A stretch of DNA of 64,000 nt from NCBI RefSeq assembly GCF_043555885.1, contig NZ_JBIGHX010000003.1, positions 878,500 through 942,499 on the forward strand, read 5' to 3'. Every line of letters starts with the position of its first letter. The first letter of the stretch is position 1. Source of the DNA: Pelomonas lactea (lineage in GTDB: Bacteria; Pseudomonadota; Gammaproteobacteria; Burkholderiales; Burkholderiaceae_C). Position numbers and translations under genes: made by a program. A model generated the notes under the pieces. That model made no database searches and was not told the DNA's origin. It was given only the letters and a program-made list of their open reading frames with translations. This document shows positions 56,550-64,000 of the stretch, in pieces.

Positions 56550-57239
56550 TCAGGCGTTCAGCCCGCGCCCGACGAGGCGCAGCGTCTGCCGGAACTCGTC
56601 CTTCAGCCGATACAGCTGGGCCGGCCGGTGCGGGCCTTCGGCGCGCTTGGCGCCCGGCACCGGTTCGAGGATGGCCAGCTCGTCCATCTTGCGGCGAAAG
56701 CTCACCGGGTTGATGGCCTCGCCCAGCAGCGTCTCGTAGATGCCGTGCAGCTGCGGCAGCGTGAACGGCTCGGGGCACAGGTGCACGGGCAGCGACGAGT
56801 ACTGGCTCTTGTTGCGCACGCGCTCGGCGGCCGCGGCGACGATGCGGCCGTGGTCGAACGGCAGCTGCGGCAGGCGGTCCACCGGCAGCCAGTGCTGGCC
56901 GGGCAGGGCGGGCTCGGGCGCCGGCACCAGCGCCATGTAGGCCACAGACACGCTCCAGCCGCGCGGGTCGCGGGCCGGGCCGCTGAAGCTGGCCAGCTGC
57001 TCCAGGTAGGGGCTCTGCAGCCCGGCCTTGTTCAGCAGCACGCGCTGCGCTGCGTCCTCGCAGTCCTGGTCTTCGCTGGCGTGCACGTAGCCGCCCGGCA
57101 GCGCCAGCGCACCGGCGAAGGGCTCGCGGTCGCGCTTGAGCAGCATCACCTGCAGCTGCCCGGCGCGCAGCGTCAGCAGCACGATGTCCACCGTGCAGAT
57201 CAGCCGGTGGTCGGGCAGGGAGTTCGTTGAATCGTTCAC
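56550..57239 (-). CDS. nrtR: NrtR-type Nudix transcriptional regulator
   Basis: 229 residues from GTG 57237-57239. A Nudix-fold sensor (VMLLKRDREPFAGALALPGGYVHASEDQDCEDAAQRVL) in which the catalytic REXXEE box is degenerate, and a C-terminal winged helix (TLPQLHGIYETLLGEAINPVSFRRKMDEL). This is the NrtR architecture: a repressor of NAD genes relieved by ADP-ribose. It is divergent from the NAD salvage operon. A longer start would run through the putative operator, so the shorter one is preferred. Confidence 0.92.
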   Translation of the reverse strand: MNDSTNSLPDHRLICTVDIVLLTLRAGQLQVMLLKRDREPFAGALALPGGYVHASEDQDCEDAAQRVLLNKAGLQSPYLEQLASFSGPARDPRGWSVSVAYMALVPAPEPALPGQHWLPVDRLPQLPFDHGRIVAAAAERVRNKSQYSSLPVHLCPEPFTLPQLHGIYETLLGEAINPVSFRRKMDELAILEPVPGAKRAEGPHRPAQLYRLKDEFRQTLRLVGRGLNA

Positions 57240-57283
57240 CGAAGCGAGGATAAGCGGTCGGCTGGCTGGTCGATCCTTCACAA

Positions 57284-57312
57284 CCACTTAGTTGCATTGT
57301 TAATTTAAGTGG
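57284..57312. promoter_or_regulatory. Candidate NrtR operator
   Basis: AT-rich stretch with seven-base arms CCACTTA (57284-57290) and TAAGTGG (57306-57312) between nrtR and the nicotinamidase-like gene. Position and symmetry suit an NrtR site controlling both directions; the precise core is unverified. Confidence 0.55.
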
Positions 57313-57348
57313 GGTTATCATGGCGCCACACCACGACAGGACCTGCCC

Positions 57349-58185
57349 ATGACGACACATCTGCTGTTGATCGACCCGCAGAACGACTTCTGCGATCTGC
57401 CCGAGGACTGGCTGCCGCGCTCGCCGGTGAACGGTGAGCTGCTGCGCCCCGCGCTGCCGGTGGCCGGCGCCCACGCCGACCTGCAGCGCGCCGCGCAACT
57501 GGTGCAGCGGCTGGGTGGCGGGCTGGACGCCATCACCGTGACGCTGGATTCCCACCACCGCATCGACATCGCCCACCCCGGTTTCTGGGTGGCGGCCGCC
57601 ACGGGCCGCGTGCCGGGGCCGTTCACGCCCATCACGGCCGCGCAGGTTCGGGCCGGCGACTACCGGCCGCGCGACGCCGCCGTGCTGGGCCGCGTGCTGG
57701 CCTACCTGGACGCGCTGGAGGCCACCGGCCGCTACACGCTGATGGTGTGGCCCGTGCACTGCCAGATGGGCAGCTGGGGCCATGGTGTGCATGCCGGCCT
57801 GCAGGCGGCGCTGGACGTGTGGGCGGACGCGCAGGGCCGCTCGGTGGAGATCGTCACCAAGGGCGAGAACCCCTGGACCGAGCACTACAGCGCTCTGCAG
57901 GCCGAGGTGCCCGACCCGGCCGACGAAGGCACCGCGTTGAACCGGGCGCTGCTGGCCGCGCTGGACCGCTTCGACCGCGTGCTCATCGCCGGCGAGGCCG
58001 GCAGCCACTGCGTGCGCGCCACGGTGGAGCATTTGGCCGCGCACCTGCCGTCGCGCCAGCTCGGCAAGCTGGTGCTGCTGACCGACTGCATCAGCCCCGT
58101 GACGGGCTTCGAGGCGCAGCAGGCCGAGTTCCTGGCGGCGATGCGCGCCGCCGGCCTGCAGCAGGCCGCCAGCACGGAGATTTGA
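57349..58185 (+). CDS. Nicotinamidase-like cysteine hydrolase
   Basis: 278 residues of the isochorismatase/nicotinamidase superfamily. Catalytic Asp in LLIDPQNDF, metal ligands in TLDSHHRIDIAHPGFW (D, H, H) and the nucleophile Cys in AGSHCVRATVEHL are present. It is longer than typical PncA (~210), with a middle extension. First gene of the operon pncB-nadE-nadM, so conversion of nicotinamide to nicotinate is the most likely reaction, but the longer form could act on another amide. Confidence 0.82.
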   Translation: MTTHLLLIDPQNDFCDLPEDWLPRSPVNGELLRPALPVAGAHADLQRAAQLVQRLGGGLDAITVTLDSHHRIDIAHPGFWVAAATGRVPGPFTPITAAQVRAGDYRPRDAAVLGRVLAYLDALEATGRYTLMVWPVHCQMGSWGHGVHAGLQAALDVWADAQGRSVEIVTKGENPWTEHYSALQAEVPDPADEGTALNRALLAALDRFDRVLIAGEAGSHCVRATVEHLAAHLPSRQLGKLVLLTDCISPVTGFEAQQAEFLAAMRAAGLQQAASTEI

Positions 58186-58193
58186 GGACCCCC

Positions 58194-59390
58194 ATGAACA
58201 CCCCCGTCATCACCAGCCTGCTGGACACCGACCTCTACAAGTTCACGATGTGGCAGACGCTGCTGCATCGCCACCCGCAGACGCAGAGCGAGTACCGCTT
58301 CGTCTGCCGCAACCGGCCCGGCTACCCGCTGGCCGAGCTGAAGGCCGACGTCGAGCGCGAGCTGGACGCGCTGTGCGCCCTGAGCTTCCGCGAGGACGAA
58401 CTGGCCTACCTGCAGGGCCTGCGCTTCATCAAGAGCGACTTCGTCGACTTCCTGCGCATCTTCCGCTTCCAGCGCGCGTTCATCGACGTGAGCACCGAGG
58501 GGGAGCAGCTGCACATCGTCGCCCGCGGGCCGCAGGTGCACGTGATGGGCTTCGAGATCCCGGTGCTGGCCATCGTCAACGAGCTGTACTTCCGCCGCCT
58601 GGACACGCCCGAGGTGAGGGCGGAAGGCCAAAGCCGGCTCAGCGCCAAGATCGCCGCGCTGCAGGCCTTCGCCGCCGAGCCGCGCCCGCAGCGCCACCCG
58701 TTCGACCTGTTCGACTTCGGCCTGCGCCGGCGCTTCTCGGGCCCCTGGCAGCGCGAGGTGGTGCGGCAGCTGCGCGACGCGCTGCCCCAGCATTTCAAGG
58801 GCAGCTCCAACGTGCTGCTGGCCAAGGAGCTGGGCCTGGTGCCCATCGGCACGATGGCGCACGAGTACCTGCAGACGTACCAGGCGCTGGGCACCGTGCG
58901 ACTGCGCGACCACCAGAAGGCCGCGCTGGAGGACTGGGTGCAGGAGTACCGCGGCGACCTCGGTACAGCGCTGACCGACGTGGTGGGCATGGACGCCTTC
59001 CTGGCCGACTTCGACCTCTACTTCGCCAAGCTGTTCGACGGTCTGCGCCACGACAGCGGCGACCCGGTCGTGTGGGGCGAGAAGGCGCTGGCGCACTACG
59101 CCAAGCTGCGCATCGACACCCACACCAAACGCCTCGTGTTCAGCGACGGCCTCACCGTCACGAAGGCCATCGAGCTGTACCGCCACTTCGCCGACCGCGT
59201 GCAGCTGGGCTTCGGCATCGGCACCCACCTCAGCAACGATCTGGGCCTCACGCCGCTGAACATCGTCATGAAGCTCACGCATGCCAACGGCCAGCCCGTG
59301 GCCAAGCTCAGCGACAGCCCCGGCAAGACGCTGTGCGAGGACGAGACCTTCCTGGCCTATCTGCGGCAAGTCTTCGGCATCAAGTCATGA
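58194..59390 (+). CDS. pncB: Nicotinate phosphoribosyltransferase
   Basis: 398 residues from ATG 58194, 8 bases after the preceding stop. PncB signatures: LLDTDLYKFTMWQTLLHRHP, IGTMAHEYLQTYQALG (phosphorylatable His region), DGLRHDSGDPVVWGEKAL and GIGTHLSNDLG. It converts nicotinate and PRPP to nicotinate mononucleotide. Overlaps nadE (ATGA). Confidence 0.96.
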   Translation: MNTPVITSLLDTDLYKFTMWQTLLHRHPQTQSEYRFVCRNRPGYPLAELKADVERELDALCALSFREDELAYLQGLRFIKSDFVDFLRIFRFQRAFIDVSTEGEQLHIVARGPQVHVMGFEIPVLAIVNELYFRRLDTPEVRAEGQSRLSAKIAALQAFAAEPRPQRHPFDLFDFGLRRRFSGPWQREVVRQLRDALPQHFKGSSNVLLAKELGLVPIGTMAHEYLQTYQALGTVRLRDHQKAALEDWVQEYRGDLGTALTDVVGMDAFLADFDLYFAKLFDGLRHDSGDPVVWGEKALAHYAKLRIDTHTKRLVFSDGLTVTKAIELYRHFADRVQLGFGIGTHLSNDLGLTPLNIVMKLTHANGQPVAKLSDSPGKTLCEDETFLAYLRQVFGIKS

Positions 59391-61099
59391 TCAAGCTCAC
59401 CCTCGCCCAGCTGAACCTCACCGTCGGTGACGTGGCGGGCAATGTGCAGCGCATGGTGGCCGCCGCGCGGCAGGCGGCCTGGGCGGGTTCGCAGCTGGTC
59501 GTCTTCCCCGAACTGGCCGTCAGCGGCTACTACCCCGGCGACCTGCTGGACGAACCGGCCTTCCTGCGCCAGGTCGAGGCCGGCCTGCAGTCGCTGCGCC
59601 AGGCTTCGCGCGAGCTGCCCGACCTGACCTGGGTGTTCGGCGCGCCGCTGCTGCGTGACGGCCCGGGCAAGCCGCTGGAGAACGGCCTGCTGGTGCTGCA
59701 ACGCGGCGAGGTGCTGCTGCGCTATGCCAAGCAGCTGCTGCCCACCTACAACATCTTCGACGAGCGCCGCCACTTCGAGCCCGGCCCCGACGTCGCCAAG
59801 GTGCTGCGCGTCGGCTCGGCGCAGGTGGGCCTGCTGATCTGCGAGGACGGCTGGAACGACGCCGGCGCGGACTACGGCGTGAACCCCTTCGAGCGCCTGC
59901 GCGACGCCGCGCCCGACCTCGTCATCAGCATCAACGCCAGCCCCAGCCACCTCGGCAAACGCGAGCAGCGCCACCAGGTGTTCACGGCCGCTGCCCGGCG
60001 CAACGGCCTGCCCATCCTCTACGTCAACCATGTCGGCGGGCATGACCAGCTCGTCTACGACGGTGCCAGCTTTGCCGTCGAGCCCGAGGCCGGCGTCGTC
60101 TTCGAGGCCGAGCGCTTCGTCGAGTCCGTCCGCACACTGGGCTTCGAGGACGGCCGCTTCGTCGAGCTGGACGGCCACCGCCCCGCGCGGCCCGACCCGG
60201 CGGGCATGAGCGCGATGGCCTTCTACCGCGCGCAGATCGTGCTGGGCCTGCGCGACTACGCGCGCCGCTGCGGCTTCACGCAGGCCGTCGTCGGCTGCTC
60301 CGGCGGCATCGACAGCGCGCTGACGCTGGCGCTGGCCGCCGAGGCGCTGGGCGCGGACAACGTCGTCGGCATCACGATGCCGTCCAGCTTCTCGTCCGCC
60401 GGCTCGGTGACGGACTCCGAGGCGCTGTGCCGCAACCTCGGCATCACGTTGCTCAACCACCCCATCCACGGCGCCGTCGACGCGCTGAAGGCGCAGTTCG
60501 CCGACAGCATCGGCACGCCCATGCAGGGTCTGACGCTGGAGAACCTGCAGGCCCGCGTGCGCGGCACCATCCTGATGGCGTATTCCAACGCGCACGGCCA
60601 CCTGCTGCTGACCACCGGCAACAAGAGCGAGGTGTCGGTGGGCTACTGCACGCTGTACGGCGACACCAACGGCGGCCTGGGCCTGATCGGCGACCTCTAC
60701 AAGACCGAGGTCTTCGCGCTGAGCCGCCACCTCAACGACGTGGCGGGGCGCGAGCTGATCCCGCAGGCCATCATCGAGAAAGAGCCGTCCGCCGAACTGG
60801 CGCCGGGCCAGCGCGACAGCGACAGCCTGCCGCCGTACCCGGTGCTGGACGACCTGCTCAAGCTGCTCGTCGAGGGCGAGCGGCTGGCCGCCGGCGAACG
60901 CGAGCCCGCCGAGGGCCGCCTGGCCGCGCTGCGCGAGACGGCCGAGGGCCGGGCGCTCATCGAGAAGATCGCCCGCCTGATCCAGCGCAGCGAATACAAG
61001 CGCCGCCAGGCGCCGCCATTGATCCGCCTGCGCGCGCGGGCCTTCGGCCAGGGGCGGCAGATGCCGATCGCGGCGGTCTATCCGGGAGTTTTGTCATGA
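59387..61099 (+). CDS. nadE: Glutamine-dependent NAD synthetase
   Basis: 570 residues from ATG 59387. The N-terminal nitrilase-type glutaminase has the E-K-C triad (FPELAVSGYYP; RYAKQLLPTYNIFDERRHF; LICEDGWND); the C-terminal synthetase has the P-loop GCSGGIDSALTLALA and LTTGNKSEVSVGYCTLYGD. It amidates nicotinate adenine dinucleotide to NAD. Overlaps nadM by four bases. Confidence 0.97.
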   Translation: MIKLTLAQLNLTVGDVAGNVQRMVAAARQAAWAGSQLVVFPELAVSGYYPGDLLDEPAFLRQVEAGLQSLRQASRELPDLTWVFGAPLLRDGPGKPLENGLLVLQRGEVLLRYAKQLLPTYNIFDERRHFEPGPDVAKVLRVGSAQVGLLICEDGWNDAGADYGVNPFERLRDAAPDLVISINASPSHLGKREQRHQVFTAAARRNGLPILYVNHVGGHDQLVYDGASFAVEPEAGVVFEAERFVESVRTLGFEDGRFVELDGHRPARPDPAGMSAMAFYRAQIVLGLRDYARRCGFTQAVVGCSGGIDSALTLALAAEALGADNVVGITMPSSFSSAGSVTDSEALCRNLGITLLNHPIHGAVDALKAQFADSIGTPMQGLTLENLQARVRGTILMAYSNAHGHLLLTTGNKSEVSVGYCTLYGDTNGGLGLIGDLYKTEVFALSRHLNDVAGRELIPQAIIEKEPSAELAPGQRDSDSLPPYPVLDDLLKLLVEGERLAAGEREPAEGRLAALRETAEGRALIEKIARLIQRSEYKRRQAPPLIRLRARAFGQGRQMPIAAVYPGVLS

Positions 61100-62121
61100 C
61101 CTCAACCGCCGTCCTCATCGGCCGCTTCCAGCCCGTCCACAACGGCCACGTCGCGCTGCTGCGCGCGGCGCTGGCCGAGGCGGCACGCGTCGTCGTGCTG
61201 CTGGGTTCGGCCCACCAGGCGCGCTCGCCCCGTCATCCGTTCAGCTGGACGGAGCGCGCCGAGATGCTGCGCCTGGCGCTCACCGACGCCGAGCGTGAGC
61301 GCGTGGAGATCGTGCCGCTGCGCGACCTCTACGACGAAGCGCGCTGGGTGCAGGCCGTGCGGGACGCCGTGCAGCAGCGCGCGGGCAACGGCGACGTGAC
61401 GCTGGTGGGCCACTTCAAGGACGCCACCAGCGACTACCTGCGCCGCTTCTCGCCGTGGAAGCTGCTGAGCCTGCCGCGCCAGCACCGCGTGGACGCGACG
61501 CACCTGCGCGCGGCGCTGTTCGAGGCCGCGCCGGACGACGTCGACGGCGTGCTCGCCAGCTGGGTGGACCAGGTGCCGCCGGGCACAAGGGCCTTCGTGC
61601 AGGCCTGGGCACGGCTGCCCTATCTCGCGCCGCTGCGGCGTGAGTGGGCCATGCTGAAGGCCTACCGGCAGGCGTGGGCGGCGGCGCCCTACGCGCCGGT
61701 GTTCGTGACCGTGGATCTGGTGCTGCAGTGCGCCGGCCATGTGCTGCTGATCCAGCGCGCCAAGGACCCCGGCCAGGGCCTGTGGGCGCTGCCCGGCGGC
61801 TTCGTCGAGCCGCGCGACACGCTGTACCAGTCGGCCGTGCGCGAGCTGGAGGAGGAGACCGGCCTGCGCCTGCTGCCCGACGTGCTGCAGCGGGCGCTGC
61901 GCGGCGTGGCCGTGTTCGACCACCCCGACCGCAGCCAGCGCGGCCGCACCATCACGCATGCCCACCACTTCGACCTCGGCGACCGTGAACTGCCCGATGT
62001 GCAGGGCGCCGACGACGCGGCGCTGGCGCGCTGGGTGCCCGTGGGCGAGCTGGCGGCGATGGAGTCGCAGTTCTACGACGACCACTTCCACATGCTGGAC
62101 TGCTTCATGCGCCTGCTCTGA
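61096..62121 (+). CDS. nadM: Bifunctional nicotinamide-mononucleotide adenylyltransferase / Nudix hydrolase
   Basis: 341 residues. N-terminal NadM nucleotidyltransferase (IGRFQPVHNGHVALL with the HxGH-type motif; about 1-180) fused to a C-terminal Nudix domain with the full box GGFVEPRDTLYQSAVRELEEETGL (GX5EX7REUXEEXGU-like). The fusion class is the Francisella/Synechocystis type; the Nudix half may hydrolyse ADP-ribose, the effector of NrtR, closing a feedback loop. Last gene of the operon. Confidence 0.93.
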   Translation: MTSTAVLIGRFQPVHNGHVALLRAALAEAARVVVLLGSAHQARSPRHPFSWTERAEMLRLALTDAERERVEIVPLRDLYDEARWVQAVRDAVQQRAGNGDVTLVGHFKDATSDYLRRFSPWKLLSLPRQHRVDATHLRAALFEAAPDDVDGVLASWVDQVPPGTRAFVQAWARLPYLAPLRREWAMLKAYRQAWAAAPYAPVFVTVDLVLQCAGHVLLIQRAKDPGQGLWALPGGFVEPRDTLYQSAVRELEEETGLRLLPDVLQRALRGVAVFDHPDRSQRGRTITHAHHFDLGDRELPDVQGADDAALARWVPVGELAAMESQFYDDHFHMLDCFMRLL

Positions 62122-62140
62122 GCAGGTGGCTGCCCCCTGT

Positions 62141-62836
62141 TCAGCCGCTGTTGGCAAGCCGGGCCAGCATCGTGGCCTCGGCGGCCTGACCCCAGGCCAG
62201 CGGGTACAGGCTGCGTGCCGTCGCCATCAGCTCCGGCTGGCCACCCCACCGCGAGATCTGCTCGCGCACGTCGGCCAGATCCACGCTCATCAGCACGGCC
62301 GGCGCGTTGACACGCGGGTTGTGACGCTCTGCGGTGCGCGGCGCGAGCCCCAGGCAGCGGCGGTAGAAGCCCACGTGTCGCGGGTTGACCTCGATGATGA
62401 GCCGGTGGCAGCCGGCCCGCCGGTGGGCATGGAGATAGCCCAGGTGAAAGATCTGCGCCAGCACGCGCTTGGCCTCGTGGGAGTGCTTGTCCACGGCCAG
62501 GCCGCCGAACTCGCACAGCTTCAGGCCCTCGGCCCGCCAGTCGTCGAGCTCCTCGCGGAACAGCAGGTCGGCATGCAGCCCGTCGGGCCCGTCAAAGCGT
62601 ACGGACAGCGTGCCGACGACGCGGCCCTGATCGCGGGCCGTGCAGACGATGTCGCCATCCTGGTTGCGGCAGCTGTAGCGCTCGGGGCCGATGCTGAGCC
62701 CACGGTCGCCGTAGCGGCGCTCGACGAGGCCGCGGGCCTCGCCCTCCAGGCCGCCGAACCCGCTGTCCAGGTGCAGCGTCGCGTCCCCGTGCGGGTGCGT
62801 ATGCGGGCTGTGGCTTGCTTCACGGGTGGGGGCCAT
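62141..62836 (-). CDS. FeeM-like N-acyl amino acid synthase (GNAT fold)
   Basis: 231 residues from the ATG at 62834-62836; AGGAAG lies upstream with proper spacing. After a His-rich N-terminus (SPHTHPHGDATLH) the core shows the FeeM-type acyltransferase pattern: CEFGGLAVDKHSHEAKRVLAQIFHLGYLHAHRRAG, LIIEVNPRHVGFYRRCLG and NPRVNAPAVLMSVDL. Homologues transfer long-chain acyl groups from acyl-ACP to an amino acid, related in fold to LuxI autoinducer synthases. The product here is unknown. A palindrome overlaps its leader. Confidence 0.72.
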   Translation of the reverse strand: MAPTREASHSPHTHPHGDATLHLDSGFGGLEGEARGLVERRYGDRGLSIGPERYSCRNQDGDIVCTARDQGRVVGTLSVRFDGPDGLHADLLFREELDDWRAEGLKLCEFGGLAVDKHSHEAKRVLAQIFHLGYLHAHRRAGCHRLIIEVNPRHVGFYRRCLGLAPRTAERHNPRVNAPAVLMSVDLADVREQISRWGGQPELMATARSLYPLAWGQAAEATMLARLANSG

Positions 62837-62852
62837 CGACGACTTCCTGCTT

Positions 62853-62867
62853 GCCCAGAGTCTGGGC
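62853..62867. promoter_or_regulatory. Perfect palindrome in the FeeM-like gene leader
   Basis: GCCCAGA-G-TCTGGGC (seven-base arms), just upstream of the ribosome-binding site of the minus-strand gene. Operator or mRNA hairpin. Confidence 0.45.
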
Positions 62868-62924
62868 TGCTCCGAGTCTAGATCGCCAACCGTGACCGTG
62901 GTGGCCGGCCTCACAGACCGATAC

Positions 62925-63102
62925 ACCGCATGCAAACAGGCCACATCGCTTCACGGTTCTCCGCACCGCAGCGCGGTCTTGTCCTACGTGCTGCGCTTCC
63001 ACGCAGCGCTAGGCTACGTCTGCCTGCTTCTCCCTCCCTGGGCAGGCCCCGCCAGTCAAGCGCGGGATTTGCTTCCCCGGCCTCGCGCCGGGGTTCTTTT
63101 TT
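62925..63102 (+). ncRNA. Candidate small RNA (boundaries approximate)
   Basis: Part of the 565-base gene-free stretch 62837-63401. On the plus strand there is a series of hairpins: GCTGCG/CGCAGC around 62990-63007, GCCTGC/GCAGGC (63022-63047) with the pyrimidine-rich loop TTCTCCCTCCCTGG, and a terminator. The CU-rich loop is complementary to Shine-Dalgarno sequences, as in several trans-acting RNAs. The 5' end is a guess; no clear promoter was found. No credible protein is encoded here. Confidence 0.5.
63075..63102 (+). terminator. Orphan Rho-independent terminator
   Basis: CCCCGGC/GCCGGGG stem, loop CTCGC, tail TTCTTTTTT on the plus strand. The nearest plus-strand gene ends at 62121, with an opposite-strand gene between, so it most likely ends a small RNA. 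Confidence 0.85.
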
Positions 63103-63317
63103 GAGCGTGGCGGTTCGATGACCAGCCGCCATTCGACGGCGCTGATGTCGTGGCGCTATGCCGATGGTGCGCCGGGGCGGCCTGTCGACCCTGCCGTCGC
63201 ATGCGGGGCATCGGGGTGGCTCGCAGTCAGGGCCGGCGGAGTAGCGAACAGCAACCGGCGAGAAACGAAGCGATCCCCATGCGTGACTCTGCCTGCAGTG
63301 CAGCAGTGCACACGCGC

Positions 63318-63345
63318 GGGATCGCGGCTGCTCGGCCGCGATCCC
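63318..63345. other. Strong perfect hairpin downstream of the surface-protein gene
   Basis: GGGATCGCGGC/GCCGCGATCCC, 11 base pairs, loop TGCTCG, no U tract on either strand. It may protect the 3' end of the minus-strand message. The rest of 63103-63401 shows no gene. Confidence 0.5.
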
Positions 63346-63401
63346 TGCTTACCCACTCCTCTGCAGGAGCGGGCGAGCGACGCCGGCACGAGCGACGCGG
63401 C

Positions 63402-64000
63402 TTACTTGCCCCCCACCAGCTGCTGCCACTGCGCCTTGGCGCGCTCTTCCAGCTCCTTGAGCCAGGCATCGCTGAGCGCGCGGGCGCGGTCGGCCTCGTC
63501 CTGGGCGATCTCGGCGGCGGTGCGCGGCAGCGGGGCCGGCGTGGCGCCGGCGTCCAGTCGGCCGCGGTCGTCGGCCAGCAGTGCCAGCGCGGCGGCCGAC
63601 GCGTCGGCCACGGCGGAGCTGCCGGCCTGGCGCTGGGTGGCCTGCGCCTGCGTCGCCGTGATGACGAAGGGGTTGACCCCCACCGGCGTGGCCACCGCAG
63701 TGCCGGGCAGCACGCGCACGGTGATGCCCTGGCTGACGCTGGCGCTGGCGCCGTTGCTGGCCTCGACGCTGGCGGCCACCACGGTGAGGCTGAATTCGCC
63801 CGTGAAGCCGGCCGGTGCCACCAGGCTCAGGCGGGTCAGGTCCCAGCCGGCCAGGTCCACCGGCACGCCGCCAGCGGCGCTGCGCACGCCGTCGGTCAGC
63901 GTGGCGCCGTCGGGCAGGCCCAGCAGGTTCACGCTCAGGCGTTCGCCGCCCGCCGCGTTGGCCAGCGCCGCCTCGATGCGCGGCAGCGCGATGCTGCCGC
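63402..64000 (-). CDS. Large surface/adhesin-type protein, C-terminal part (cut by window edge)
   Basis: The minus-strand frame is open from the right edge to the stop at 63402, about 199 residues. The visible part contains a beta-sandwich repeat (VPVDLAGWDLTRLSLVAPAG, then EFSLTVVAASVEASNGASA), like Ig-like/VCBS repeats of giant bacterial adhesins, followed by a proline/alanine linker and a helical tail (IAQDEADRARALSDAWLKEL). The N-terminus and most of the protein lie outside the window. A GTG at 63932 is internal, not the start. Confidence 0.65.
   Translation of the reverse strand, partial: GSIALPRIEAALANAAGGERLSVNLLGLPDGATLTDGVRSAAGGVPVDLAGWDLTRLSLVAPAGFTGEFSLTVVAASVEASNGASASVSQGITVRVLPGTAVATPVGVNPFVITATQAQATQRQAGSSAVADASAAALALLADDRGRLDAGATPAPLPRTAAEIAQDEADRARALSDAWLKELEERAKAQWQQLVGGK

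Noticed and set aside
62911..63121. Short open frames in the 62.8-63.4 kb gap
   Set aside because: Arg/Ala/Pro-rich peptides without ribosome-binding sites; the orphan terminator and hairpins favour a non-coding RNA.

Overview
The window is GC-rich chromosomal DNA packed almost end to end with genes of a heterotrophic betaproteobacterium. The marker order (surE-pcm-nlpD-rpoS-rlmD; carA-lysE-carB-greA; yhbY/rlmE-ftsH-folP-glmM-pst-pho; trxA-rho-rpmE2), the type B ribosomal protein L31 and the many NGC/NGG-rich codons point to Burkholderiales, probably the Roseateles/Rubrivivax/Leptothrix group; that placement is inference from gene content, not a computed phylogeny. No phage, insertion sequence, integron or CRISPR array is visible.

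Layout. 1-2840: signalling block with the start of a cheR-type methyltransferase gene (cut by the left edge), a diguanylate cyclase, a MinD/ParA-type ATPase, a truncated globin and a single-domain response regulator. 2856-7957: TonB-like protein, Smr protein, RadC, SlpA-type FKBP, IspH, SerS and tRNA-Ser(CGA). 8005-12647: a minus-strand periplasmic copper-handling operon (Cys/His-rich inner-membrane protein, small secreted proteins, CusC-type outer-membrane factor, Tat-exported multicopper oxidase, cupredoxin, CusF-like protein), followed by an AraC regulator divergent from a carboxymuconolactone-decarboxylase-family gene. 14259-16076: NarL-type regulator and quinone oxidoreductase. 16169-21272: surE, pcm, nlpD, rpoS, rlmD. 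21448-24222: secreted GH5 glycosidase, Bax-inhibitor-1 protein, GlcG-like protein. 24393-35887: carbamoyl-phosphate synthase genes split by a lysE-type exporter gene, greA, a DUF4149 protein, yhbY, rlmE, ftsH, folP, glmM. 35952-43418: phosphate regulon (fasciclin lipoprotein divergent from pstSCAB-phoU-phoB-phoR). 43445-47447: membrane glycosyltransferase, rpmE2, rho, trxA. 47592-53556: AddB/AddA-like recombination nuclease-helicase pair. 53572-55903: tRNA-Pro(TGG), OPT-family transporter, tRNA-Arg(TCT). 56031-62121: His-rich secreted protein, then the NrtR-type regulator divergent from a four-gene NAD salvage operon (nicotinamidase-like, pncB, nadE, nadM-Nudix fusion). 62141-64000: FeeM-like N-acyl amino acid synthase, a 565-bp gap with a likely small RNA, and the C-terminal end of a large surface protein.

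Points that ordinary annotation would miss: (1) a structured, dispersed hairpin element present three times (19744-19881, 41909-42028, 50124-50340), each starting at the stop codon of one gene and ending 25-40 bases before the next start, with compensatory base changes in its stem; (2) a PhoB-box promoter on each side of the fasciclin/pstS intergenic region, which places the fasciclin lipoprotein in the Pho regulon; (3) a strong plus-strand terminator at 63075-63102 with no gene upstream of it, implying a small RNA with a CU-rich anti-Shine-Dalgarno loop; (4) a copper operon with an outer-membrane efflux factor but no RND pump or adaptor, and two uncharacterised small secreted proteins.
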